A DNA stretch of 25,361 nt from a virus. Made by a program: the position numbers and the translations under genes. The stretch is from IMG/VR virus record IMGVR_UViG_3300017781_001984, positions 1 through 25,361 of that record; one strand, 5' to 3'. The notes beneath the pieces were generated by a model. It made no database searches. It was not told where the DNA came from and saw only the letters and a program-made list of their open reading frames with translations. This document shows, in pieces, positions 13,445 through 22,160 of the stretch (its first letter is position 1; each line of letters starts with the position of its first letter).

Positions 13445-14166
13445 TTCAGTTCCTTGCACCTCTTTTAACGTCCTATCTTGCGCCAAGTTTAGCTCTTAGT
13501 TCTACCCCCGCTATTGCTGCTTTAGGTACCGCTCTTTCAAAACCAGTTATTGGTTCTGCTTTGTCAACAGGAATAGCTTCGTTATTGTCAGGGGATGATG
13601 TAGGAGACGCTTTAAAAAATGCTGCTCTAGGTGGCGTAGGAGGAGCTTTAGGTTTAACAGGTCCTACAGCAGAAGCAGGGAAAGCAGCTATGACTGCTGG
13701 AACAGAGGTGGGAAAAGATCAAATACAAAAACAAGGTATTGGTTCTCTTTTAAGTGGTTTAACTGGGAAAGATGGAATGCTATCTCCAGGCAATCTAATG
13801 TTGTTAAGTATGTTTGCGCCAAAGCCTAAGAATCCAGAACGTAAACCATATATGGGTGGAGGATACTACGGTCCCGGTGGTAGATACGTTCCGGCAAGTA
13901 GGGTTTTTGGTGCCGTCGAAGGGGGTCGCATAGAAGGTCCAGGGACTCCGACAAGTGATTCAATTCCTGCAATGATCTATCAAGATGGACAACCTGTACA
14001 AGAGGCTGCACTTTCCACACAAGAGGTGGTACTATCGCATAAAGATCTTGCAGCAATGGACCCTAATGGAGATTATGAACGTGCTTCTGAGATTATTGGC
14101 AATGCTAAGAATGGCAACCGTGCTAAAGCAGCAGCTGAAATGTATTTAAAAATGCAAAGGGCATAA
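13441..14166 (+). CDS. Internal virion/ejection protein, membrane-active N-terminus
   Basis: The product has 241 residues. The first 50 residues are markedly hydrophobic and Ala/Leu/Ser-rich (FLAPLLTSYLAPSLAL, then AIAALGTAL and SALSTGIASLLSG), plausibly membrane-inserting. The middle is Gly-rich (GGGYYGPGGRY at about 138-148). A GPGTPTSDSIPAMIYQDG then EAALSTQEVVLS segment (about 166-197) matches a recurring element of phage internal or tape-measure-like proteins, where 'DSIPA...' is followed by a 'E.V(L)S' core. A strong GGAGG ribosome-binding site six bases before the ATG lies within the zinc-ribbon gene. It is followed at a 3-base spacing by another putative internal protein. Assignment rests on position and composition. 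Confidence 0.65.
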   Translation: MIQFLAPLLTSYLAPSLALSSTPAIAALGTALSKPVIGSALSTGIASLLSGDDVGDALKNAALGGVGGALGLTGPTAEAGKAAMTAGTEVGKDQIQKQGIGSLLSGLTGKDGMLSPGNLMLLSMFAPKPKNPERKPYMGGGYYGPGGRYVPASRVFGAVEGGRIEGPGTPTSDSIPAMIYQDGQPVQEAALSTQEVVLSHKDLAAMDPNGDYERASEIIGNAKNGNRAKAAAEMYLKMQRA

Positions 14167-14169
14167 GAA

Positions 14170-15597
14170 ATGGGAAAAGGAAGTAGCGGCGGAGAACAAA
14201 TCCAACGAGTTATTCGGGAGTTACCCGAAGAAGCAAAACCATTTCTTTATGGCTTTGGAGATAAGTTTATAGAAGATCCCGACACAGGGGAGATGGTTGA
14301 AAACCCAGACTATATTGAAGGTCTTTTACCAACAGCGCAAGAACTATTCACAGGGGAAATGCCCGAATATGAAGTTGCAGGGTTTAGTCCCATGCAACAA
14401 CAAGCATTTGACTTGGCTCAAGAGGGCATCGGTGCATACAAGCCTTATCTAGAACGTGGAGATAAAGCCCTTGGTAAAGGTATTCAAACTGTAGAGGGTG
14501 CAATTGATGCATCCAAAGCTTTAGCGGGTCAGATCTCAGGAGAAGTTGATCGCGGTCAGCGTGGTATTCTTGACGCATCAAGCCGTGGAGAAGCAGCAGG
14601 ATTACGGGGTGAATCCGTTGCACAAAGAGCGGCTCGGGAACTTCGTGATGTCACTGCAATGGCAAGACCCTTTCAAGAAGAGGGGTTGGCATCTATACGA
14701 CAAGGTCGTGAGTTTCTTGGTGGGGCAGCACAAGGCTACGACCCAATGTCTGCAAAAGGATTTTACGATCCTTTTACACAGCAAGTTCTTGACGCAACCC
14801 TTGCTGATCTTGATCGAGCAAGAAGTGACGAAGCCACAGCTATGCAGAAAAACTTGGAATCAAGAGCTTTGCAGCAAGGTGCATTTAGCGGAGACAGAAG
14901 GTTTGACACGGTAGATGCTGCGTTAGGTAAAATTGATGATAGATATGCACGAGAAAAGGCACGTATATCCTCACAACTTCGCAGCCAAGCTTATCAAACA
15001 GCGCAGCAACAAGCGGCGCAAGCATTTGAGCAGCAGCAGCAACGTCAAATGGGCGTTGGTCAGTTGTTCGGGCAACTCGGAACTCAGACTGGGGGACTTG
15101 GAACAGACATCGGACAATTAGGTTTACAAGCTGCAAGGGGTGCAGGAGAGATTGGACTGTCTGGAACTGGTCAAGCAATGCAAGGTGCAGGGATGGCAAT
15201 GCAAGGTGCAGGTCAGGCGGCAGATCTTGGTCTTCGTGGAATCACTACCGGACTTGGCGCACAGCAGCAGGTTTCAGGAATGGGTCAGGGACTTGGTTCG
15301 CTTGGTATGCAGTCTGCTCAGATGGGCGGCATGGCACAGCAAATGAATCAGTCAGATGTTAACTTACTCTCACAACTTGGCGCACAGCAGCAAGGTCAAC
15401 AGCAATCTCAAATGGATGCAACCAGAGCAAATGCGATGTTGCCTTATCAACAAGTTGGTTTCTTTTCAGATGTATTGCAAGGTGCTCCGATTGGCACTGC
15501 GCAGACATCTATGTCCCCTGGGGCGTCTCCATTCCAACAAGCTACAGGAGCGGCATTAGCTTATAGCGGACTTCAGAACTCGGGAGTATTCTCATGA
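14170..15597 (+). CDS. Internal virion protein, Gln/Gly-rich
   Basis: The product has 475 residues. The N-terminal part (10-90) is acidic and ends in the helix FSPMQQQAFDLAQEGI. The middle (90-290) is helical and charged, probably coiled coil. Residues about 275-420 are very rich in Gln, Gly, Met and Ala (QQQAAQAFEQQQQRQ, MQGAGMAMQGAGQA, LGAQQQ repeated). Ala/Gln/Gly-rich helical proteins of this sort are common as DNA-ejection proteins in podoviruses. The ATG follows its neighbour by three bases, and the stop overlaps the next gene by four. No lytic or peptidase motif is seen. The name is by context, and several plus-strand reading frames inside it are shadows. Confidence 0.65.
   Translation: MGKGSSGGEQIQRVIRELPEEAKPFLYGFGDKFIEDPDTGEMVENPDYIEGLLPTAQELFTGEMPEYEVAGFSPMQQQAFDLAQEGIGAYKPYLERGDKALGKGIQTVEGAIDASKALAGQISGEVDRGQRGILDASSRGEAAGLRGESVAQRAARELRDVTAMARPFQEEGLASIRQGREFLGGAAQGYDPMSAKGFYDPFTQQVLDATLADLDRARSDEATAMQKNLESRALQQGAFSGDRRFDTVDAALGKIDDRYAREKARISSQLRSQAYQTAQQQAAQAFEQQQQRQMGVGQLFGQLGTQTGGLGTDIGQLGLQAARGAGEIGLSGTGQAMQGAGMAMQGAGQAADLGLRGITTGLGAQQQVSGMGQGLGSLGMQSAQMGGMAQQMNQSDVNLLSQLGAQQQGQQQSQMDATRANAMLPYQQVGFFSDVLQGAPIGTAQTSMSPGASPFQQATGAALAYSGLQNSGVFS
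15175..15212 (+). repeat. Tandem 21-base repeat in the internal virion gene
   Basis: The 17-base unit gcaatgcaaggtgcagg occurs at 15175-15191 and again at 15196-15212, giving a period of 21 bases. It encodes MQGAG-type units in the Gln/Gly-rich segment. Confidence 0.6.
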
Positions 15598-17831
15598 GCG
15601 TAACCAACCGTAAACTATTTAACCGTGGTGCAAGAGACGAGCTTCGTAGAAAAGGCGGGATCATGGCATCGTCTGAACCGATGATGCAAGCTGTTGGATA
15701 TGCAAACGGGGGTGGTGTAGACGATCAACTAATGCAGTATCTTGCAAGTTTGAAGCCAAGGTTTCAAGGTGGCGCAGTCCCTGGAGGTTCTTTTCCAACC
15801 AATACAGTTTACGACCCAGACCCTGCACCTCAGATACCTGTCGCTCCGACATACGACATGACACAGTTTGGCAGCTTAGATCTTCCAAAAGTTACAGGTG
15901 GGTATCAAGGTGTTCCTGTAATTAATTTCTTTGATAGATCTGGTGAACCCCCTGAATACACTGAACCCGATGACATAGGAGATATAATTGCAGCGGAGGG
16001 AGGCCCAACTTCGGATGAAGGAATCCGTGCTCGTGTTGCGGAGTCGGCAGCACAAGGTAAAGAGGCTGCTAAAATTGCTGATAAATTTGGTTTACCAATC
16101 CAAGAAGCTCTTGATATTGTTGCAGGTTTAGCAAGCGCAGGTTTGCTAGAAACAGGAGCACTTGCTTCTGATATAATGTCTTCGTTTCAATCTGGAGTCA
16201 TGGGTAATCAAGATGCCGGGGAGTTTTACGCTCGTATAGCTAGAGGCATAAAGAATTATTCAGATGAGAATTATTATAACGAAGGGGATTTTTTCCCTCG
16301 TGTCAGTGCTGGTCTTACAACAGAGGATGATAAGCAAGCCGCAATAGAGGCTGCTGCGGAACAAGAAAGACTAGATGCAATTAGACAAGCGTCACTAGCC
16401 AACATTGGTAGTGCCGACATGGAAGGTGCCGATACAGGAGTTTTTGCAGACACTGGTGACTCAATTCCTGTTTCTTCTGATTCTTTAGGACAAGAAGCTA
16501 TAAAGGAACGGATCATTTCTGATTATTTAGGACGAGAACCTATAAAGGTTGGTAGAACTTTTCCAACTGGAAGCCGATTAAATCAGTTTGGAGGACAGTT
16601 AAATCGTCTTGATGATATGGCTCTTTATTCCTCTGATCCAGATTCAATAAGGCAAGGAGTCGCTTCTATTTTACCTGGTCTTGTAAACGAACCTCCTGCT
16701 GAAGTGCCACAGACAATGAAAGAACTAATATCTGAAAAATTAGTTGATCTAGGTGCAGGTGGAGTTGAAAAGGCCGGAGAACTTTTTGAGGGCGGCGTTG
16801 GGTATTTAGAAGGGTTGATCTCAGGAGGCGATAAAGCTCCAGAAGAAAAAACTTCTACATCGCCAAACCCTATGTCTTTAGGTGAAAGAGAAGCTGAAGC
16901 AGAGCTTTCGGTTTTTGAAGAGTTAACAACCACCGCAGGTGAGTTGACAAGTAAACTTACTAAGAAAGCTGAAGACGCTATTGATGCAGTTAAAAAGAAC
17001 TTTGAAAGTCCGGAGGGTGAACAAAATATTCCTAATACAGGACAAGCTCCTACCTTAGAAAACGACGATCCTGTTGCAACAGTTGAACTTGATAGTGAAA
17101 CAGCAAATGAACCTATTCTAACTGATAAAACCGCGAACGATTTATTTGGTGGCGATACAAATCTTACTACGACAATAACAAAACTTACCAAGGGTGATGT
17201 AGGTAATATGAAAGACGACTTGTCTAACGTAACAGACGATGAGAGTTTTGAGAGTTACGTTAGTAAGTACGTGAAGCAGTACCAAGAACTGTTCAAAGAG
17301 GACGAGGATCAAATCAGAAAAGACAAAGGTTTTGCTTTGGCTATCTTTGGTTCAGTGTACGGCTCCACCGGAGATTGGGGTCAGGCCTCTGCTGCGATGA
17401 TTGATATGCTACGTGGAGACAAGGCAACACGCCAAGCTCGTACTGACAAGGTCAAGATGCTTGCTATAAACTCAGCGGCGGATAGAGCAGCAGCGGATCT
17501 AAGATACAAAAGAGAGATTGACGTTGCGAGTGCTCGTGGGGGCAGTAGTATATACGGTAAACGTACAGATCCTTTAACTCAAACTTATAGATTAACATCT
17601 GACTTTTTGAATGCCGGAGATTATGATACGTACAATGAAGCATTTGAAGCAGCTAAAAAACAAGTGGAAAAAGAATATGGTATCTCACTCGGGGCAAGTG
17701 CTGACATAGAAAAACCAGATCCAGAAATACAAAAGTTGATAACAAATCAAAGAGAAAATAAGGTGTCTGACGAAGTGATTAAGAAACAACTAGAAGCGGC
17801 AGGATATAACACTAATGTCTATGGATTTTAA
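15594..17831 (+). CDS. Internal virion/ejection-type protein
   Basis: The product has 745 residues. It starts with a basic stretch (SVTNRKLFNRGARDELRRKGG) and a Pro/Gly-rich segment (about 60-125). It then becomes acidic and helical: EAAKIADKFGLPIQEALDI, a coiled-coil-like region around 250-270, and a long acidic linker (380-540) with many Glu, Asp and Thr. The C-terminal 200 residues are highly charged and helical (YVKQYQELFKEDEDQIRKDKG, then a GFALAIFGSVYGSTGDWGQ hydrophobic patch). No catalytic motif is evident. A GGGAG lies just before the ATG, inside the previous gene. By size, composition and location between two other ejection-type genes it is probably an internal virion protein. Confidence 0.65.
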   Translation: MSVTNRKLFNRGARDELRRKGGIMASSEPMMQAVGYANGGGVDDQLMQYLASLKPRFQGGAVPGGSFPTNTVYDPDPAPQIPVAPTYDMTQFGSLDLPKVTGGYQGVPVINFFDRSGEPPEYTEPDDIGDIIAAEGGPTSDEGIRARVAESAAQGKEAAKIADKFGLPIQEALDIVAGLASAGLLETGALASDIMSSFQSGVMGNQDAGEFYARIARGIKNYSDENYYNEGDFFPRVSAGLTTEDDKQAAIEAAAEQERLDAIRQASLANIGSADMEGADTGVFADTGDSIPVSSDSLGQEAIKERIISDYLGREPIKVGRTFPTGSRLNQFGGQLNRLDDMALYSSDPDSIRQGVASILPGLVNEPPAEVPQTMKELISEKLVDLGAGGVEKAGELFEGGVGYLEGLISGGDKAPEEKTSTSPNPMSLGEREAEAELSVFEELTTTAGELTSKLTKKAEDAIDAVKKNFESPEGEQNIPNTGQAPTLENDDPVATVELDSETANEPILTDKTANDLFGGDTNLTTTITKLTKGDVGNMKDDLSNVTDDESFESYVSKYVKQYQELFKEDEDQIRKDKGFALAIFGSVYGSTGDWGQASAAMIDMLRGDKATRQARTDKVKMLAINSAADRAAADLRYKREIDVASARGGSSIYGKRTDPLTQTYRLTSDFLNAGDYDTYNEAFEAAKKQVEKEYGISLGASADIEKPDPEIQKLITNQRENKVSDEVIKKQLEAAGYNTNVYGF

Positions 17832-17833
17832 AC

Positions 17834-20800
17834 ATGGCAGAAGAAAACCCTTTTTTAACCTTCGCAAACACTAAAAAAGAAAAAGAAGAAAACCCTTTTT
17901 TAGCCTTGGCAAACACTAAAGTACCTAAAGAAGAGGAAGAAGACGAGCAAGGTGTGATTGAGTCCATTGCCCGTGGTGGAGGGGCCGGTCTCGTTGATAT
18001 ATTCAAAGGCATCTCGGAACTCGGAGCTGCGGGTCTTGAGTATGGTGATCTAATAGAGGACGGTAACCAACAAAAGGTCACCCAGTTCTTTGATCAGTTC
18101 AAAGAGTCAGCGGGTCTTATGCCTGAAAGAACCGCAGGTAAAATAACTCAGACAATTGTAAACTACGGAGCACCTGGACTAGGTGTGTTTAGTTGGTTAA
18201 GTAAAGCACGACGTGCTGGTCAGGCTGTAAAAAAAGGTGAGGATTTCGGTGGTGCAAGAAGTTTGTTTGGTAAGTCCGCCGAAGCATTTGGTCGTACTAA
18301 AGTAGGTCGCGCAGCGACGGGCACCCGTACCGCGTTAGCTGGATCGACGGCTCTTGGAACTGGGGTAGCAGACATCCTTGTTTCTCCTAGTGATATGACA
18401 ACACTAGCAGATAGTTGGGATGCAATGCCTGACTTCTTGAGAACGGAAGACGAAGATGGGTTGGTTGGTAAGGATCTTGCTGCAACCCGGTTGCGTAATA
18501 AACTCCGTTTAGGTGTTGAAGGTGCAGGGTTTGTTGGTGCAGCTGAAGCCGTGTTGCCTGTGGTTGGAGCTACCGTTCGTGCCACAGCACAGGTTCCAGG
18601 TGCTCCTACCGTAGCTCGGGCATTGTCCTCTGGTATAAACTACATAGGAGCACGTCTTGGTGATGTAAAATTTATCAGAGAAAAACTGACACCTGATGGA
18701 TTTACACCTCCTGAGATTGCTACTGCTATTCGTACAGCAGAGGGCATGACTGAGGGACAAGAACAAGCAGCATCGAAACTTGTGGCAAAGTATGACAGTT
18801 CAATTAAAAAAGCCATTAGACTTCAAAGTTTAACAGGCCGTGGTAAGTCAGGTCTACAACGTGCCCACAATGATACGATGGATTTTCTAACTGGTGAGTT
18901 GTCAGAAGATGCTTTTAGAAGTTCATATGGAAAGGCTGCTACAGAAGCTGCTACGAATATGCGTGGCATGATTGACGAAGTTAGCACAGAGTTTGAATCT
19001 TCCGTTAGAGCGGCACCAAATCTAGACGATAAACAGAAAGCAGATTTATTACAGCAGTTTTCAAACGGGCAAGGGACATACATACGACGACTGTATGAGT
19101 TACACTTACAACCAAGTAAGTTTCTGGGCACTGACATAGCAACACTGCCCCAGTACGCCGGAGCTAAACAGCAAGTTACAGACTTTCTGCAAAGACAAAA
19201 CTCCCAACTCCCAACGGGAGATGCTGCTCGTCAGGCAGAACAAGCTATCGATGACATTTTTGACAACGCTCTTCAGCTTGGAGATCTAACAAACGAACAA
19301 CAAGCTAAACAGTTGGCAAAGACTGTGGGTCAAGGTTTCAAAGAAAATCAAGGTCGCACCTCGTTGTTTCGCCTTGCTGAAGGTATGTTAAAAGATAGAA
19401 CTGAGATGTTGGATGAAGCCCCAATGTTGCGAGAGATGATGGGTGAGGTTCGTAATCCTCGTGAGGCATTTCTTAGAACCATCGACAACATGGCTACGAC
19501 CAGAGCGTCTCAAAGATTGTTTGATAGTATCACAGCTACAGGTGTTAAGAGCTATGATGAAGCCTTACAGGGGATACAGGCTGGAGCACGGCCTCTTGTT
19601 GTAGACGGAACGACAGTTCTTACCCCTCGACAAGAACGCAGTTTAACAGGTGTTCAGTATGTTAAGCTTGGAGAACTTGATCCAGAAAAAGCTTTCGGTG
19701 GAACGTATGGATCTTTGTCTGGCAACTATGTTCCAAGTGAAATTTATAACTCTTTAACTACTCCTGCTCGTACACATTCTGGGGCACAAGATGCACTGGC
19801 AGTGGCATTACAACTAAAAGGTTTATCACAGATATCAAAAACTGTTTTCAGTCCTATAGCACAAGTCAGGAACTTTTTGTCCAACACATTTATCATTGGA
19901 GCAAATGGTTTATGGGGAAGAAACACAGGGGTTTTTGAGAGTGCAGAGGTTCTTTTAGCCAACGCATTAGACAGTCCCAAGCAAGCTAAGTTTCTAAAGT
20001 CCATGGGTGACGAAGGAATGATAGGTCAGAACATCCAACTAAACGAGCTTACACGTTTGTTGAAAGAGTCCGTTGAAGGTGGTGTATCTGCTAGATTACA
20101 GAAAGCAGGGGATGTCTTTCGTAGGTCAAAAGCTGGAGCACCCGTCAGATTTATGGAGAAAGCCTACCAGATGGGGGATGACTACTGGAAGGTGGTAGGT
20201 GCCCTTGGAGAGAAAGCTCGTTACGGAGCGGCTCTACGCAAGGCAGGACTAGATATAGAAAACCTCGCTCCAGAGGTACAAACTGCTTTACGTCAGGCGG
20301 GTATCGTACAACGCACCAGTTCTATAGCGGGAACAGACTTTGGAGACATGCTTGCCATTGATTTAGTGAAACAAACGATGCCCACTTACTCCATGGTGCC
20401 GCAAGCTATCAAAGACTTACGACGGATTCCTGTTGTTGGTAACTTCATGGCGTTTCCTGCGGAGATAATTCGTACTTCTGGCAACATCGTCAACCGCTCT
20501 CTTAAAGAGATGGGGTTCAGGCCTACAAAAGAGTTGATTGAATCTTTAGAGTCACTCCCTGCTGTAAGAGAAACCATGACTCCTAATCAGTTAGCTGCTG
20601 ATACCGCTCGAGCTACAAAAGAAGCTAGAGTGTTGGCTCGTCAAATCCGTGGCATCGGAGCACAGCGTTTGTCTGGCTACGTGTCTATGGCAACGGTTGC
20701 GCCTCTGGCAATGCGTGGAGCATCGCACGAGATTCTTGAGATTACACCAGAGGAAGAGGACGTTTTAGAAAAGTCCGCCGCACCATGGACACTGGGCAAC

Positions 20801-21970
20801 ACCCTTATGTATCTAACTAAGCCTAACAAAAAGGGAGAGGCAGAGTATGTGGATTTGTCATACATGCTGCCTTATGAGTTTATGTTGACGCCTGCTCGAG
20901 CGGCTCTTCGAACCTATGCAAACAAAGGAGCGGTTGGTGCCGGAGAAGCAGAACAAATTTTGTCTGCATCATTTGAAGCTTTCAAGAAGTTTGCCGAACC
21001 CTTTGCATCAGAAGGTTTAGCTGCGGAACGTGTAATCGATGTGACTACCCGAAAAGGTAGAACGCAAACAGGTGCTCCAATTTATAGCGAAGGGGAATTA
21101 ATAGGGGACAAGTTAAAGAAATCAGTTAACCACGTTATGGGAGCTTTTGTCCCTGGTATCGTAGAGCAGTTTGTTACAGTTAAAAGTGGTAAGTTTGAAC
21201 CGGGTCGTGTGACCCGCGCAGCCTCAGATATTCCTTCTCGTGAGGGAGATCCGTATACCATAGCGGAAGAAGCTGGTACGATGATGACTGGACTTCGACC
21301 CTTGAAACTAAACATCGGACGAAGTTTACAATATCAAGGTGGTGAATACTCTGCGCTTCGTACAAATGCTGTTCAAATATTTACTAGAGTTGCCGATGAC
21401 AACGACGCGACAGAGCAAGATGTTTTAGACGCTTATGTAAAAGCTAACGAAGCAAAACGCAGGCATCAAGCTCAATTAAAATCTCGTGTAGATGCTGCAA
21501 TGGCTGCGGGTATGAGTAGACGAGAGGTATTTAAAGCTTTAGAAAACACAGGAGTTTCTAAAAAAGAAATTAATTTTATTTTAAAAGATCGTTACTTACC
21601 TATTGATCTATCACGAGATTTGATTCGAGAGGTTAATCAAGAAGTTAACATTAAAAAAGAAAATCGTATTCTTCAGAAACTTCCTAAAGCTGAAATAAAT
21701 AAATTAAAACGATCTTTTAGAAATACATCTATAACTCCAAAACAAGAAGAAGTTGTTGTTGACGAGAACAATCCTTTCTTAAAATTATTGTCTCCACAAG
21801 TACAACCAACGGTAACACAGGTTCCCGTTAATCCACCGCAAGTACAACCAACGGTAACACAGAGTAATCCACAGTCTATGCTACCGTTCTTGAGTGGCAA
21901 TCCGATAGATGCATTGAAGAACCTTGAGATACTTCAAAGGTTAAGGGGAACTAATCCGCCTCCTCAATAG
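17834..21970 (+). CDS. Large internal virion/ejection protein (1378 residues)
   Basis: This is the largest gene of the window and the last of the plus-strand operon. The N-terminus has two tandem copies of ENPFLxxANTK (4-14 and 19-29), followed by an acidic stretch and a region with Gly-rich, amphipathic helices (ARGGGAGLVDIFKGISELG). The body is mostly helical, with a segment around 655-910 (QLKGLSQISKTVFSPIAQVRN, MGDDYWKVVGALGEKARYG, RRIPVVGNFMAFPAEIIRTS) that resembles a domain of large polyvalent phage proteins delivered with DNA. The C-terminus is Pro/Gln-rich with two PQVQPTVTQ copies and a third NPFLKLL. No lysozyme or peptidase motif is recognisable. Ejection-protein status is inferred from size, position and composition. 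The ATG has no obvious ribosome-binding site, so it may depend on coupling with its upstream neighbour. Confidence 0.7.
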   Translation: MAEENPFLTFANTKKEKEENPFLALANTKVPKEEEEDEQGVIESIARGGGAGLVDIFKGISELGAAGLEYGDLIEDGNQQKVTQFFDQFKESAGLMPERTAGKITQTIVNYGAPGLGVFSWLSKARRAGQAVKKGEDFGGARSLFGKSAEAFGRTKVGRAATGTRTALAGSTALGTGVADILVSPSDMTTLADSWDAMPDFLRTEDEDGLVGKDLAATRLRNKLRLGVEGAGFVGAAEAVLPVVGATVRATAQVPGAPTVARALSSGINYIGARLGDVKFIREKLTPDGFTPPEIATAIRTAEGMTEGQEQAASKLVAKYDSSIKKAIRLQSLTGRGKSGLQRAHNDTMDFLTGELSEDAFRSSYGKAATEAATNMRGMIDEVSTEFESSVRAAPNLDDKQKADLLQQFSNGQGTYIRRLYELHLQPSKFLGTDIATLPQYAGAKQQVTDFLQRQNSQLPTGDAARQAEQAIDDIFDNALQLGDLTNEQQAKQLAKTVGQGFKENQGRTSLFRLAEGMLKDRTEMLDEAPMLREMMGEVRNPREAFLRTIDNMATTRASQRLFDSITATGVKSYDEALQGIQAGARPLVVDGTTVLTPRQERSLTGVQYVKLGELDPEKAFGGTYGSLSGNYVPSEIYNSLTTPARTHSGAQDALAVALQLKGLSQISKTVFSPIAQVRNFLSNTFIIGANGLWGRNTGVFESAEVLLANALDSPKQAKFLKSMGDEGMIGQNIQLNELTRLLKESVEGGVSARLQKAGDVFRRSKAGAPVRFMEKAYQMGDDYWKVVGALGEKARYGAALRKAGLDIENLAPEVQTALRQAGIVQRTSSIAGTDFGDMLAIDLVKQTMPTYSMVPQAIKDLRRIPVVGNFMAFPAEIIRTSGNIVNRSLKEMGFRPTKELIESLESLPAVRETMTPNQLAADTARATKEARVLARQIRGIGAQRLSGYVSMATVAPLAMRGASHEILEITPEEEDVLEKSAAPWTLGNTLMYLTKPNKKGEAEYVDLSYMLPYEFMLTPARAALRTYANKGAVGAGEAEQILSASFEAFKKFAEPFASEGLAAERVIDVTTRKGRTQTGAPIYSEGELIGDKLKKSVNHVMGAFVPGIVEQFVTVKSGKFEPGRVTRAASDIPSREGDPYTIAEEAGTMMTGLRPLKLNIGRSLQYQGGEYSALRTNAVQIFTRVADDNDATEQDVLDAYVKANEAKRRHQAQLKSRVDAAMAAGMSRREVFKALENTGVSKKEINFILKDRYLPIDLSRDLIREVNQEVNIKKENRILQKLPKAEINKLKRSFRNTSITPKQEEVVVDENNPFLKLLSPQVQPTVTQVPVNPPQVQPTVTQSNPQSMLPFLSGNPIDALKNLEILQRLRGTNPPPQ
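17840..17920 (+). repeat. 45-base tandem repeat encoding ENPFLxxANTK
   Basis: The segments 17840-17875 and 17885-17920 are near-identical at both DNA and protein level (period 45 bases). Both encode EENPFL...ANTK. They lie immediately after the start of the 1378-residue protein. Confidence 0.8.
21794..21862 (+). repeat. 42-base tandem repeat encoding PQVQPTVTQ
   Basis: The segments 21794-21820 and 21836-21862 differ at one of 27 bases and encode identical PQVQPTVTQ peptides near the C-terminus of the 1378-residue protein. Confidence 0.8.
21951..21970. other. Tail-to-tail overlap of two converging transcription units
   Basis: The plus-strand gene ends with TAG at 21968-21970 and the minus-strand gene ends with TAG at 21953-21951 (cta on the plus strand). 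The two coding sequences therefore share 20 bases. No stem-loop followed by a T run is evident here, so the units either read through or use an unrecognised terminator inside a gene. Confidence 0.75.
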
Positions 21971-22160
21971 TCAGTTTGATGCCGTTACCACCAAATATTT
22001 TTAGCAGTTCGTCTGCAAAAGCTTCGGTGTCTTCTATTATTTGATCGTCTTTTGTAAGCGTAGCCAAGTTCAATGTTATGCTTATAAACTCTACAAGTGC
22101 ATCAACTTGCATCTTGTGCATATCTTTAAGGCCAAGACTTTTAAATTCTTTTTCAAACAT
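21951..22160 (-). CDS. Small helical protein of unknown function
   Basis: The product has 69 residues. It is mostly helical and amphipathic (MFEKEFKSLGLKDMHKMQ, then EDTEAFADELLKIFGG) and ends KLTIEEAD. No motif is recognised. The ATG at 22160 is favoured because it shares one base with the polymerase stop (TAATG), the coupling seen repeatedly here. An in-frame TTG 18 bases upstream is less likely. GGGGAG lies about 10 bases upstream of the ATG. The gene is last in the minus-strand unit. Confidence 0.6.
   Translation of the reverse strand: MFEKEFKSLGLKDMHKMQVDALVEFISITLNLATLTKDDQIIEDTEAFADELLKIFGGNGIKLTIEEAD

Noticed and set aside
14546-15559. Four short plus-strand open frames inside the Gln/Gly-rich internal virion gene
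   Set aside because: They lie in one alternative frame, have no ribosome-binding sites and arise from the cag/caa-rich repeats.
16625-17191. A 188-codon minus-strand open frame inside the 745-residue gene
   Set aside because: The translation is a Ser/Val/Phe-rich shadow of an acidic Glu/Asp/Thr linker, with no motif or genomic context to support a gene.
17834-21970. A lysozyme or transglycosylase domain in the large ejection-type protein, as in T7 gp16
   Set aside because: No Glu-bearing catalytic motif or lysozyme-like segment could be recognised in the N-terminal region; only a profile search could settle it.
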